This document shows, piece by piece, positions 43,518-54,996 of a DNA stretch of 64,000 nt. Source of the stretch: Wolfiporia cocos. Taxonomy: Eukaryota; Basidiomycota; Agaricomycetes; Polyporales; Phaeolaceae. The notes below the pieces were generated by a model. The model was not told the DNA's origin, searched no databases, and saw nothing but the letters and a program-made list of their open reading frames with translations. The stretch is taken from contig JACCLO010000014.1 of NCBI GenBank assembly GCA_029448655.1, positions 1,054,001 through 1,118,000 of the forward strand. The letters are read 5' to 3'. The position numbers were made by a program, and so were the translations under genes. Each line of letters starts with the position of its first letter. The stretch's first letter is position 1.

Positions 43518-45397
43518 CAGTCACTGTACCTGGAACAGCCAGTCAACCAATGGGTACGATGGGCTTGTACACCGGTAGAGCCGACGTCGGCCGACGAATC
43601 CCTCGTTGCCTGCACGTCCAGTCAGCCCACCAGATCCTTGTAGCTGGAACATGGGGGTGGGCCAATGGGGGGTCACAGTGCCCATGTTTCCGTGAGCCCC
43701 AGTCGGCCCACCAGCCAAATTTCCATGTACCTGGAACACTGGGTGGGCCGACAGGGGGTCATGGTGCCCATGTTTTCGTGAGCCCCAGTCGGCCCACCAA
43801 CCAAAAATCTACATACCTGGAACATGGGGTGGGCCGATGGGGGGTCACGGTGCCCATGTTGCTGCAACTCACAGTCGGCCCACCCAGCAAATGTTCATGT
43901 ACCTGGAACATGGGGTGGGCTGATGGGGGGTCACGGTGCCCATGTTTTCATGAGCCCCAGTCGGCCCACCAACCAAAAGTCTATGTACCTGGAACACTGG
44001 GTGGGCCGACAGGGGGTCACGGTGCCCATGTTGCCGTGAGCCCCAGTCAGCCCACCAACCAAAAATCTATGTACCTGGAACATGGGGTGGGCCAATGGGA
44101 GGTCATGGTCCCATAGCTTGTGGTATGGGTCACAATAAGTATCATGGTAAGCATGCATATCTTGCAGTCATAGTCACAGTAAAGGGCACATAGATTGCAC
44201 CAAGCTTTCAATAAGCATCTATAGCTCATTGCAAGGCCTAGGGTGGCTTGTACATAGCATAGAAATCAAAATGGACAATTGTTTTACAATTATGCTCGCG
44301 ATAAGGGTCGCGAATAAGCGCCCATTGGTCGCGGTAAGGGTCGCGGTAAGGGTCGCGGTAAGGGTCACGGCAAGGGTCATGGTGATGGTACATGTCTTGT
44401 GGTAAGGGTCACAGCAAGGGCCCATAACTAGCACTAAGCCTTCAATAAGTGTTGTGAGGCTTGCGGCATCTCATACACAACATGGCAATCCAAATTGACA
44501 ACTGGCTTATAATTATGCTTGTGGAAAGGGTTGTGGCATGTGCCCATTGCAAGCCCTTACATGTGCTACTGATGTTTTTGTGAGCTAACTGCAAGCTTAC
44601 CGCGAGCTATGGGCGCCTATTTCGTGACCCCTACTGTGAGGGTATTGACTAGGAATGCTTCTATTTTATTCTGTGCTATACAAACAAATGCTTACCATGT
44701 GCCATTCAATATGTAATGTCACAGTTAATCTTCATAACACACTGAAGTTACCAGATATGTAGCATTTTGGTTGGTGGGCTGACTGGGGCTCACAGCAACA
44801 TGGGCACCATGACCCCCCATCAGCCCACCCCATGTTCCAGGTACATATATTTCTGGTTGGTGGGCCGACTGAGGCTCATGAAAACATGGGCACCGTGACC
44901 CCCCATCGGCCCACCCCATGTTCCAGGTACATGAACATTTGCTGGGTGGGCTGACCGTGGGTTGCAGCAACATGGGCACTGTGACCCCCTGTTGGCCCAC
45001 CCCATGTTCCAGGTACATAGATTTTTGGTTGGTGGGCTGACTGGGGCTCACGGCAACATGGGCACCGTGACCCCCTGTCGGTCCACCCAGTGTTCCAGGT
45101 ATGTAGACTTTTGGTTGGTGGGCCGACTGGGGCTCACGAAAACATGGACACCACGACCCCCTGTTGGCCCACCCCATGTTCCAGGTACATGGAAATTTGC
45201 TGGGTGGGTCAACTGGGGGTTGCGGCAACATGGGCACCGCGACCCCCCACTGGCCCACCCCATGTTCCAGCTACAAGGATCTGGTGGGCTGACTGGACGT
45301 GCAGGCAACAAGGGATTCGTCGGCCGACGTCAGCTCTACCGGTGTACAAGCCCATCGTACCCATTGGTTGACTGGCTGTTCCAGGGTACAGTGACTG
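43518..45397. mobile_element. 1.9-kb foldback element with minisatellite arms
   Basis: A large inverted repeat: it begins CAGTCACTGTACCTGGAACA and ends with the near-complement ending CAGTGACTG. Each arm (about 43518-44115 and 44760-45397) begins with a unique roughly 130-bp part, then has about six units of an 85-87-bp repeat containing the word GTACCTGGAACATGGGGTGG. The 640-bp centre is not inverted. Long ORFs in the arms are translations of the repeat. It interrupts the LINE relic between the segments ending FVPSEHTIQS and starting SETVYCPC; the exact TSD is unresolved because the ends are palindromic. Confidence 0.8.
44297..44400. repeat. 12-bp tandem repeat in the foldback centre
   Basis: Successive copies of a GGTAAGGGTCGC-type unit, degenerating on both sides, in the non-inverted centre of the foldback. 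Confidence 0.7.
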
Positions 45398-45909
45398 TAT
45401 GGTGTGCTCAGAGGGTACAAAGCATTGCTAGCACTCGCCGAAATGTCCATGTCCGAGTAGGGTTTGGATTAGGTGAGCATGAACACCGTGAGTGCCAGTG
45501 TAACAGCGGTGGAAGGGGTGCAATTTAAGGGAGGGTGGGTTAGGAAGCACAGTGCCAGCAAGGTTGCGATGCAGCTGATTTTCCATTCTGTGCACCATTG
45601 TTCAAGTGCCGATGCGAGCACGTTCGAGTAGCCACATAAGAACTGGCGGGATGAACATGGGGAGGGTGACCGCTGACCGAGCAAGGCCATCGGCGCAGGT
45701 GTTGCCAGTGATATTTGAGTGACCGGGGCACCAATGGAGCATGATGCACAGGTTGGGTCATGTTTGGAGTGCGGTGTCAATGGCCTGCCGAAAAATGACA
45801 CTGTGCATCTGGCCCGTATGGTGGTATCGTAGGCAGTGGTGAGGGTGGAGATCTGCACGACACCAACAGCAATAGGTATACTGTTCTCAGCCTCATCACA
45901 TCTTTCGGG
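45398..45909 (-). pseudogene. LINE relic: RNase H domain
   Basis: In one minus-strand frame: FRQAIDTALQT, a stop, then LCIMLHWCPGHSNITGNT and CADGLARSAVTL, the RNase H end typical of LINE ORF2. Further on come GHGHFGEC and FVPSE, the conserved run before the zinc tail that resumes at 43517. Stops and frameshifts are present. The upstream edge abuts the Brr2 pseudogene near 45910. Confidence 0.65.
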
Positions 45910-46442
45910 GTGCTCGAGAAGCTTCAATGGCTACATTCATCTATGAGCATAAGAGTCAGTCTAGGCCACGCCAGTCAATACAACAGAAAACATACCTTTT
46001 CAGCTCCCGTTGGTGCACAAAGAACTGTAGCAGTCTTTGGAATCTCCACCTTTGGCTTCTCATCCACACCTATTGTGTCCGTCTGTGCCTTCGCTTTCTT
46101 GTCCCCGGCAAGTTCTCTAGAATCCAACCAAGCCCCTTCTCCCACATCACAACCTCAATGTTGATGCGCTCATCAGCATTGCTCCGAATGAGCTTGGTAC
46201 ACCAGACAATGACATCTCAGTTCTTTGTGATGATGTGGAAGCTCTGGTACTTGACAGCTCCATGAGCTCATTCTCATAGCTTTGACTCCGGACTGAGGAT
46301 GGAAAGGATGGCAGCGGCCTCCTCTGTAGCCATGACAGGGTCAGGGTAGACATCGGAGATCTGACACTGGACCCAAAAACCATCGATGGAGTGCAGGGAA
46401 ACAATGTCTTTGGCGACCTGAGCCTTGCCCTGCTGCACAGAT
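45910..46442 (-). pseudogene. Brr2-like helicase pseudogene, downstream segment
   Basis: Continues the N-terminal part at 55762-54997 after the TIR element. The minus strand reads IVSLHSIDGFWVQCQISDVY, then NRDVIVWCTKLIRSNADERI and WEKGLGWIL, matching the plug region of spliceosomal Brr2 (SNRNP200) helicases as I know the family. After an apparent internal deletion, LCAPTGAEK follows (Walker A, normally APTGAGKT). It is split from MNVAIEAS by a 55-nt intron (45941-45995, GTATGT...CATAG). Frameshifts and the altered Walker A show it is dead. Confidence 0.75.
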
Positions 46443-46797
46443 GACGTACCTAGAGTTTCAGTGCCACAGATGCATCTTTAGAGACACTGCAGATGCATCT
46501 GGGGCACTTCAAGTCATCGAAATTAGGCGCCCGTTAGTACCAAAATAAAGCGTCGCAAACCAGGAATCGAACCAGGAACCATGATACCTCAGTGAAACAG
46601 CGACTGAAACCACTCAGCTAAAGCAGTTGGTGAGAGGAAGATCTTGTGCAAATATATAGTCAGTAGTCGATATAATAACAGTCGTAATAAAATATAACAT
46701 TCTGCTCATTTGTCAGTAAGCTCAAGTGTTCCTTGAACTCAGAATGCATCTCTTTATTGATGTATCCCACAACCCATATGTATCTGCAATGCGGTAA

Positions 46798-47740
46798 TGT
46801 CACAAGCCAATTTCAAAGCCTAGTAGAACACGCTAGCTTGGCACCCCACTCACGCCATACGCACGCTACAGCACTCTATCCGAGCCCAGCTGGAACCCCA
46901 CGGCAACGCTAGTAAAAGCCCTCCGCAATACAGGCCACTACGGGCACTAGCAGGCCACCAGCAGTCTAACCCTAAAACTCAGTCCAAGTCCCGGCAGCAT
47001 GAGCCATACGCTGCCTAGTCCCTAAAACCCGGAGTCACGAGTCAACCCCTAGAGTCCAACAGGCTACGATAGCACGACGGTACGCCTTGCGCACACACTC
47101 AGGCTAAACCGCCACCGTACAATACGCTATACGCCGACTAGGGGCACGACCTACACTCGCACGTGACCCAGAACACTAAACCTACCACCTCACGTCCCCA
47201 CCGCATGGATGGACACTCCCCATTACAGGCAATAGACCTAGTCTACGAGTCCACGCTACGGCTTCCCTCCAGTACCGCGACCTCTGGGAACCCGGGCCGT
47301 GAACGATCGACCCTCAGTACCGTAACTTCGGGAACAGAGGCCCCTGACGCGTCCTCTGACCACACCCTGTATAGATCCCTGCCCGTGGGACGGCAGAACC
47401 CTGACCGATGAACCAACGGTCGTCCCGCCATTACTGGCATGAACCCGACCAACGAGGAACACCGGTCGCATACCCGATCGTGGCAGACCACGCCCGATCA
47501 CGGACTTAGAACCCCGCCATTACCGGCACGTAGCCCATAGCCAGTTAGATACCAGTACGTAGACGCCCCAGAGCCCCCGTACACATGTACAAATAACTTA
47601 GGAGTATATATGCCAGACAGTCTTGAGCGTAAACCTCAGACTTGTCTTGGCCTTTTGTGCCTTGAGATGCCCGGACCAGGAAGGCGCTTTCATGCGACCC
47701 ACCTTCCCCCGGTGTGTGTCTTAAGGTTGCGCTTGTGTCA
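46798..47740 (+). repeat. E4 5' LTR (943 bp)
   Basis: TGTCACAAGCC...GCTTGTGTCA. TATATA at 47605 lies 33 nt upstream of AGACTTGTCTT (47638-47648). The R/U5 part resembles the E2 LTR (shared GTCTTGGCCTTT and CCTTGAG words), whereas U3 is much longer and unrelated by eye. Confidence 0.93.
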
Positions 47741-50700
47741 TAAGACAAGTCTCAACCCCCGGGGAGGTGTTCACCACTCCCCAACCCCGGCGCACGAGGG
47801 GCAACGTGCATTTCTCATTTGCCCGTCATGCGGTAACCCCGCTGGCGTGAGGAATTACGCCGCCGCCCAGGCATGGAAGGGCTATACCCGACGACCAGGG
47901 TCAAGGTCATACACCCGTTGCATCCCAGGGTTAAGGGATTTGGGATCTGGGGATCAGTAGAGCGGCGTGCGGGGGACCTCTCCCGCCGTTGACTGGGAAC
48001 TACTGGGCCAGCGTCGCGCAATGCGGCGCCAAGGCTTTGGGTTACAACCCCACCAGCGTAGACGTGTACCCGGCGCATAATAATCAAAAGCGCTAAGGGG
48101 CCCGCTGGCAGTCTACCTGGGCACCGCCTGCTTATTTACGGCCATTATCGGCTCGACTGTACGGACATTACAGTCCCCCCGGTTACCATAGAACCCAGCG
48201 CCTAACCAGCGGCTGAAGGGCCCAGACAGCGGCCAGTACCATTACGCCACTTGGCATGTACTATAGAATTTTACACGCCCCATCACATAGGCGGATAGAT
48301 CCCGGTCCCCCGGTATCCCGGATTAGCTCTGGGGCTGGACGAGGATTCGGAGGCTGTGTTTTCTTGCCGGCCTTGGGAAGAAAACCCCTTGGCGTTTCTT
48401 GGCGCATCACCGAAAAGTGATGGACACAGATTAGAGTGGATCGAAAGTACCCGAGAAGTAGGAAGTTTGTAGGCTCCACCCCGATAGCAGTTATAGACTG
48501 AATGCCACAGAGGGCGGGGGTCGCTTCCGAAAGAATACAGGGGAAATAAGATCGCGACTCCACTTTGCGTACTATAGTTTCAGTACATACACACTCGTTA
48601 CGTACACCGCCGGAGAATGGGCTTGGTCGCCCCCGGCACAGGACCTTTTCCTTTTGGACATTGCCGCGAAGAACGCCGTGGCTAGAACGATAAGTCTCCG
48701 TGCCGCCCTACCATGACTGGTCGCGCGAAGGGCTCAGTGGCACCCAAAGTCCTAGGGGGACAAACCGTGCCGCAGATTGAAAGCGGTCACCCCGAAGATG
48801 AAACACCACTGGACCCCGAGTACCCCGCAGACCAGGGGCCGCTATGGGAGATACATACACCCTCGTTTAGGATTGGCAATATATTCCTTCTCGATAAACC
48901 CGTCCGACGTAACGTCTAGTCCAACATATCCACAGTCCACAATACACAGTCAATTAGGCAGCAAGGGTACCCAACTCCCTGCTTCGTACAGAAGGCCTGC
49001 ACCGTAGCGGAATCCGACACCGGCTCGTAAAGTAGAAAAGCCTCACCAGCACTTTACGCAGCCAACGCCGCCACGCACTACACCGTGCTTGGGAAAAGGA
49101 GGTACAAACTCCCGAGCATGCCGAACGACTATACGTAGTTACTAGCCCATGTATACTACGGACTGTAAATATCCCAAACAATATACTCTACATCGGTAAC
49201 CCCGAAAAGACCAAAAGTAGGAAGTACACACCGGTCACTCCGACGGCACCGCAAAATCCAAGGCTGCCGTGAACATCTTGGGGGCCGCGCCTCCCTTGAG
49301 CACTCGGTATGCTAAGGACTAGCAACGCTGTGAAACCGCGTACCTACTAGGGGGAACATAACCCGAATGAGAGTAGGGATGGACATGTATAAACTGGACA
49401 AAGGAAAAAGACGTATACGAAGAAACTGGACAACAAAGGAAGGAGACCGACGGAGCGAGAGGAAGCAGTAAGCTACGCTACGCAAGGACGAAGGATCGAG
49501 CTTTCGAGCTCTCTGGATACACCAAGCACGCGGACGCCGAATCAGTACCTACTCCGCCATAACACGACACCCATCCGCCATGACCGGTATCTACCCCGAC
49601 TGGCACCGGCAGTCTGTCCCGAGACCGACGTAACCAAAAGCAAGTACACTGGAGAGGAACTCGGGGCCTGGACGCACTTCGTCCGAATAGGAACCGGCTC
49701 ACGGAATAAAGCCAAGGAAGCGAGTATCGGACTCACCACGAACCAGGTATGCCCCTTAAATTTAATTCATGGACTATACTCTGCCATGGGGCAAACCACG
49801 ACCCCGAGCGATGAATCATTCCGCTCTGTCACGAACCCTAGCGGTAAACCACCCCGCTACGTACTTTCTATTTGGAGGAATGGCCCACGGGCACTCCACC
49901 CTTTTGACTCTGTTATAAAATAAAATATATACCCTGGGAAGTAGCGAAATAACGCTCCCACTTAATACTTTATAAAAATATATAAATCGATGCAACCCTC
50001 AATAGTAAGGGATAACATCACGTCACGTACCACGGGTCTGGACGAGGGGAAATGGCAGCCTCGCCCAGACTCACGACCCATAATACATGAAACGCGAACC
50101 CAGACCACGGGCGCGTGGAACCTATCCAGTACGACCCAGACCAAGGGCGTACATTTACAATGAAGCGTGTCCCAACCCAGGAACGGGAAAGGGCACGTGG
50201 AATTTTTTATGACACCCCCGGGCGCAACCCTCCCAGACACACGGAGGACCGGGCATGCCGACGACCTAACCCTGCGGGGAGGTCATGACCACGCCTACGG
50301 GCATAGGGACATTGTACCCTGGTAGTAGCACATGTACTACCAACGGGAATAATTGAACCCGCCACGTCCAGAATGGCCCTAACCGGCGAGGACGTGAAGG
50401 GACAGTGCGACGGAACATTCCGCACTGTCCATACACAAAAAGTCGTACTAAATGATTCGAAACGGAATAGATCATTTAGGGAACCGAAACGACACCCCAT
50501 GGAATATCGAACCGACTCGCGGACCAGATCGTACAGCAATAATACGACCAGTCACAGCTCGAACGGCCAGAGTAAGAGGAACATTTTGAGAACATATGGA
50601 AAGTACTCCGAGAGGAAAATGGCACCGGTTACGACCCCGGCTGAGCCACCTCGGTAGAGGAAATCCCGTCTGATAGGCAACTACCCCACACAGGGAGTCG

Positions 50701-53700
50701 TAAGCCCTAGTTCAGAAATATGAACTTGATTAGTACTCCGAAGCCCAACGACTTGGCTCGCCACGCAGTACCGATCCCTGCTAATGCAAGAGCCCCGGCG
50801 CACTTCACCAGCTCAGCGCAAGACGGACCAATTCGATCGTCACTACATCCATGGCGACCCCATTCCGGGACAGCTAACGAGAACCACCGGCAGTCCACCT
50901 CCGCGACGAGAAATACCGCGGATAACGAATACACGACCGATGTACCATTCCGGTCAACGAACCAACCCCGCCCCCGATCCGAACCAAGTAGATCGCGGGG
51001 ATGTAACATACATCATACTTGCTTACATTCTAGAGAAAACAGGAACAGGAAAAGTAGAAGGACCCACCCTGAAGAGGGGGTCCTGGTAACCCAATACGAC
51101 GCGCACTTCCGTCGTAACCGATCAAGCCTGAGGGAACCGCAACCAAAGCAGGGGTTCCCTAGTCCTCGCGCTACCCCACCGGGAGCGTTGAGAAACCGGA
51201 ACCACCAGCTGAGGAAGCAACCCCCTCCGCTCGATCTCGAACCACCTATACCGACTAGAATCGCCAACTTAAGCAAGTCGCCGCTGCCGATACACCACCC
51301 CAGCAGACGGCTGTAACAACAACACACCTATACCCCGCCTTCGACAGGAACGAGGCAGGCAGGGCGTCACGTGCCGGACCCTAACCCGGAACTATGGGCC
51401 GCACGCGAACCAGACGCCCAGCCACTATACCCACACGCGCTAGATCGCGCACTTTAATTATTATTCACTAACGTACATAGGAAGAAACGAACCGAGCAGG
51501 AGATCAGGTCTCACCAACCTGGGCCAGCGACTGAACATGTAGTCGTCGCCAGTAAAGACCATGGAAGCCGACCAATCCCGGCATGATGCCACTCCCCAGT
51601 ACCTAAGCCAGAATACGGCAGTGGGAACAGGGACCGCCTCTCATGTCCGGTTAGGCGACCACGGGACTGCACCATCGTCCCTCAACCCGAATCGACCTCG
51701 TACGAGGGCCAAGCAACGCCCCTTCCGACACTCTGGGCCATCAGTGCCCACACACTCATTCGGCAATTCCGGCCGCAAAACGGATCGGGCAGCTGGACAG
51801 CCCATGTACCAACCCCCAGTAGACTCAGACGGCTAGAAAAGAACCAACGCCGTGACCTCCCGGTAAACCAGACCGGGCACAGCTAAGTACTTTCCTCTAA
51901 TAAAAAGCACTATGAGGAACACGAAAAGGGAACCAGAGGGAACCGGCAATACGCCACCTCTTGGTGTAATAATATTGTACAATACATAGACGTGCGAACT
52001 CGCTACAGAGCGCACATTGGACTTGTAACCCGGGGTAGACCAGTCCCCTGTACTAGTATCCTTGTGCTCGCAGAGGACCAGCGGGCCAGAACGAACCCAA
52101 GGACCTCTGCGGACACAAGAATACCCTATAATTAATGGACAAACACGTCCTAATGCCGAGACGAAGAATAGCTCGGATGTAACATTAGTACCAACGCCTA
52201 TGAACCCAAATACAGGGCATAGAGCGTACTTACGAACCATACAAACCGAGATGAGACATTCCTCGGAAGTATACGACTAGCACGGGAACCTACGGGCCCG
52301 CTGCAACGACTCAATCTCTAGAAACACCGGGGAAACCCTACTAGAGATACGAATAAAACTATACCCGAGCACAAACAAGCTCACAAGGGGATAGCGCCCC
52401 TTAAATCGCTAACCACTCGTTCATATTTATAAAATAGAATTACGAACCACCAAGGATGCGGGGAAACATACGCACCTTGAACGAACATGGAAGGATCCAA
52501 GTACCTAGAAATCGGACCAGAGCTCGCGTCCGCGCCACGCCACCCTTCAGTACCGAAACCTTTGGGAACACGAGTCACGAACGACTCTCAGTACCATAAC
52601 CTCGGGAACCAAGGCCGCTGAAGCGCCCTCAGACCAAGCACGAAGGGAAAGAAAGTAAAGGGAAAATAAGTAGAAGTAGAAGGAAATGACAAGCCGAGGA
52701 CAGCTTGAATCTAGGGGGGGGGGAATCGATTATTTCGGGTCAGTTTAACGAAAAATCACCCCTCTGGACATCGACGGCGACACCTTACCTCACCAAAGAC
52801 ATGGTGAAGGGCTACCGCTATGCGGCATTTAGCAAAACCAAGCTATCACGCGCACACGTACTTAGGCAGTAGACAACGGTGCAATAAGCAAAAGGCACCC
52901 CTTTTACTATACGAACCCGGGGAGAGCAACCCAGACACCCCACTTCCAACGAATATTACGATACAATAATGATCCTTACGATATAAAACCACGCCGACGA
53001 TCGAAGGCGAACAAAAGAAACAAAAACATACAGAAAAAATACAAAATACAAAAAAAAAACACATATACATAAAAAAAAAAACATACTACAGTAACGAATC
53101 ACATATACCCAAGCAAAGGAACCACATCCCCCCTACTATACAGATAGGATACACATGGATAGGAACCAGGACTTATTACTTACCTTCATTTTACACTCAC
53201 GGTAGACGAGACATCCCTACCACGAACCGCGGAAGACAAAAGGCATAGGTCGGACGAACAGGACACACGGACATACGGAGCCAGTCAATCGAACAACGAC
53301 CGCTCCAGGAAAGGATACTTGCAAGCAGGTTGTGTAGAAAAAAGACACGCGGACACACCATACACGCACTACACTACAACCCACTGTCGAAACCAGGGAA
53401 CACGTAAGACAAAGAGCAAGGACGTCTGCAGGACCCAAGGACCCGCGCGTCCAAGGTGATCCAACGGCAGACAGAGCTCAAAGTCGAACATACTGGTCAG
53501 ACAGCGCCAGAAGGACATGCGGGCATAGGACCACTGAAGTAGAAAAGCTATACACTAGCACTTCAGACATCACTGGTCACGCCTACAAGTAGACTAGAAA
53601 GCACGCGGGCACTAGAACGTCGAAACCAGACCGATAGTACATCACGCCCGGTGCAGACAAGCACAGTCGAACCATGTCCAAGGAACTTGCAAGGAAACTC

Positions 53701-53728
53701 GGGGACGAGTTGCTAAAAGAGGGGGTAC
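47741..53728 (+). other. E4 internal region, non-coding
   Basis: 47741-48720 is a leader related to that of E2. It includes AGAAAACCCCTTGGCGTTTC followed by hairpin CATCAC-CGAAAA-GTGATG (48405-48422). A 68-codon frame from 48713 sits where gag would start but resembles nothing. 48920-53714 has many short frames in all phases and A-rich tracts (for example 53040-53090), with no domain motif seen on either strand. The polypurine tract AAAAGAGGGGGTAC is at 53715-53728. Confidence 0.75.
47742..47752 (+). other. E4 primer-binding site for self-priming
   Basis: AAGACAAGTCT begins 1 nt after the LTR and is a perfect complement of LTR positions 47638-47648. It differs from E2 at one position with the compensating change in the LTR partner. 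Confidence 0.8.
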
Positions 53729-54671
53729 TGTCACAAGCCAATTTCAAAGCCTAGTAGAACACGCTAGCTTGGCACCCCACTCACGCCATACGCACGCTAC
53801 AGCACTCTATCCGAGCCCAGCTGGAACCCCACGGCAACGCTAGTAAAAGCCCTCCGCAATACAGGCCACTACGGGCACTAGCAGGCCACCAGCAGTCTAA
53901 CCCTAAAACTCAGTCCAAGTCCCGGCAGCATGAGCCATACGCTGCCTAGTCCCTAAAACCCGGAGTCACGAGTCAACCCCTAGAGTCCAACAGGCTACGA
54001 TAGCACGACGGTACGCCTTGCGCACACACTCAGGCTAAACCGCCACCGTACAATACGCTATACGCCGACTAGGGGCACGACCTACACTCGCACGTGACCC
54101 AGAACACTAAACCTACCACCTCACGTCCCCACCGCATGGATGGACACTCCCCATTACAGGCAATAGACCTAGTCTACGAGTCCACGCTACGGCTTCCCTC
54201 CAGTACCGCGACCTCTGGGAACCCGGGCCGTGAACGATCGACCCTCAGTACCGTAACTTCGGGAACAGAGGCCCCTGACGCGTCCTCTGACCACACCCTG
54301 TATAGATCCCTGCCCGTGGGACGGCAGAACCCTGACCGATGAACCAACGGTCGTCCCGCCATTACTGGCATGAACCCGACCAACGAGGAACACCGGTCGC
54401 ATACCCGATCGTGGCAGACCACGCCCGATCACGGACTTAGAACCCCGCCATTACCGGCACGTAGCCCATAGCCAGTTAGATACCAGTACGTAGACGCCCC
54501 AGAGCCCCCGTACACATGTACAAATAACTTAGGAGTATATATGCCAGACAGTCTTGAGCGTAAACCTCAGACTTGTCTTGGCCTTTTGTGCCTTGAGATG
54601 CCCGGACCAGGAAGGCGCTTTCATGCGACCCACCTTCCCCCGGTGTGTGTCTTAAGGTTGCGCTTGTGTCA
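53729..54671 (+). repeat. E4 3' LTR (943 bp)
   Basis: Same sequence and length as the 5' LTR as far as I could read, directly preceded by the polypurine tract and followed by TSD GGTAA. Confidence 0.93.
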
Positions 54672-54996
54672 GGTAAGGATGCTGTCATAAAAGCAATACA
54701 CTAAGGTATGACTTGACAATCAACAGCTACGGCGATGAAAGGACATTAAATGGATTATATCAACGGTATGTGACTTGGGTACTGAGACAATTTGGCGAAG
54801 TGGTACAGGTTGTGAGTTCACTGATTCCAGGTCAAGTGTTCGAGCCCTGCACAGGTATTTCTTGCGCAGATGCATCTTATTTTATTCGGATGCATCTATG
54901 CAGCACGCTTGGGCGTTAATATTGCTTAGAGTGCCCTAGATGCATCTGCGATGTCTCTAAAGATGCATCTCCGGCACTGAAGTCCCTCGACGTACC

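Larger units (their letters stand above)
46798..54671 (+). mobile_element. E4: non-coding LTR retrotransposon (LARD-like, 7874 bp)
   Basis: Two 943-bp LTRs (offset 6931) that look identical, with perfect TSD GGTAA (46793-46797 and 54672-54676). The corresponding site in TIR-element copy 1 (near 42803-42816) is empty and has GGTAA once. It has a self-priming site, leader hairpin and polypurine tract, but no gag, protease, RT or integrase that I can recognise. The longest frames are under 200 codons and show no motif. It is therefore a recently moved, non-autonomous element that must use proteins supplied in trans, most likely from an E2-like element. Confidence 0.9.
46451..54988 (-). mobile_element. 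TIR element with tRNA-like modules, copy 2, split by E4
   Basis: Reverse orientation relative to copy 1. It begins TAGAGTTTCAGTGCC and ends with the complement of GAGGGACTTCAGTGCC. The 8-bp TSD GACGTACC is perfect (46443-46450 and 54989-54996). Without E4 and its 5-bp duplication it is 659 bp. It sits in the Brr2 pseudogene, and removing it rejoins the Brr2 frame (ELVIGGTSSVQQG). Confidence 0.82.

Noticed and set aside
43550..44116. 188-codon ORF (and its mirror at 44725-45258)
   Set aside because: Both are translations of the 85-87-bp repeat in the foldback arms; no domain, and the frames mirror each other.
47163..47411. 82-codon ORF repeated at 54094-54342
   Set aside because: Repeated only because it lies in the two identical LTRs of E4.
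50720..51316. 198-codon ORF inside E4
   Set aside because: Low-complexity Pro/Arg/Ser composition without motifs, overlapped by other frames; chance ORF in non-coding DNA.
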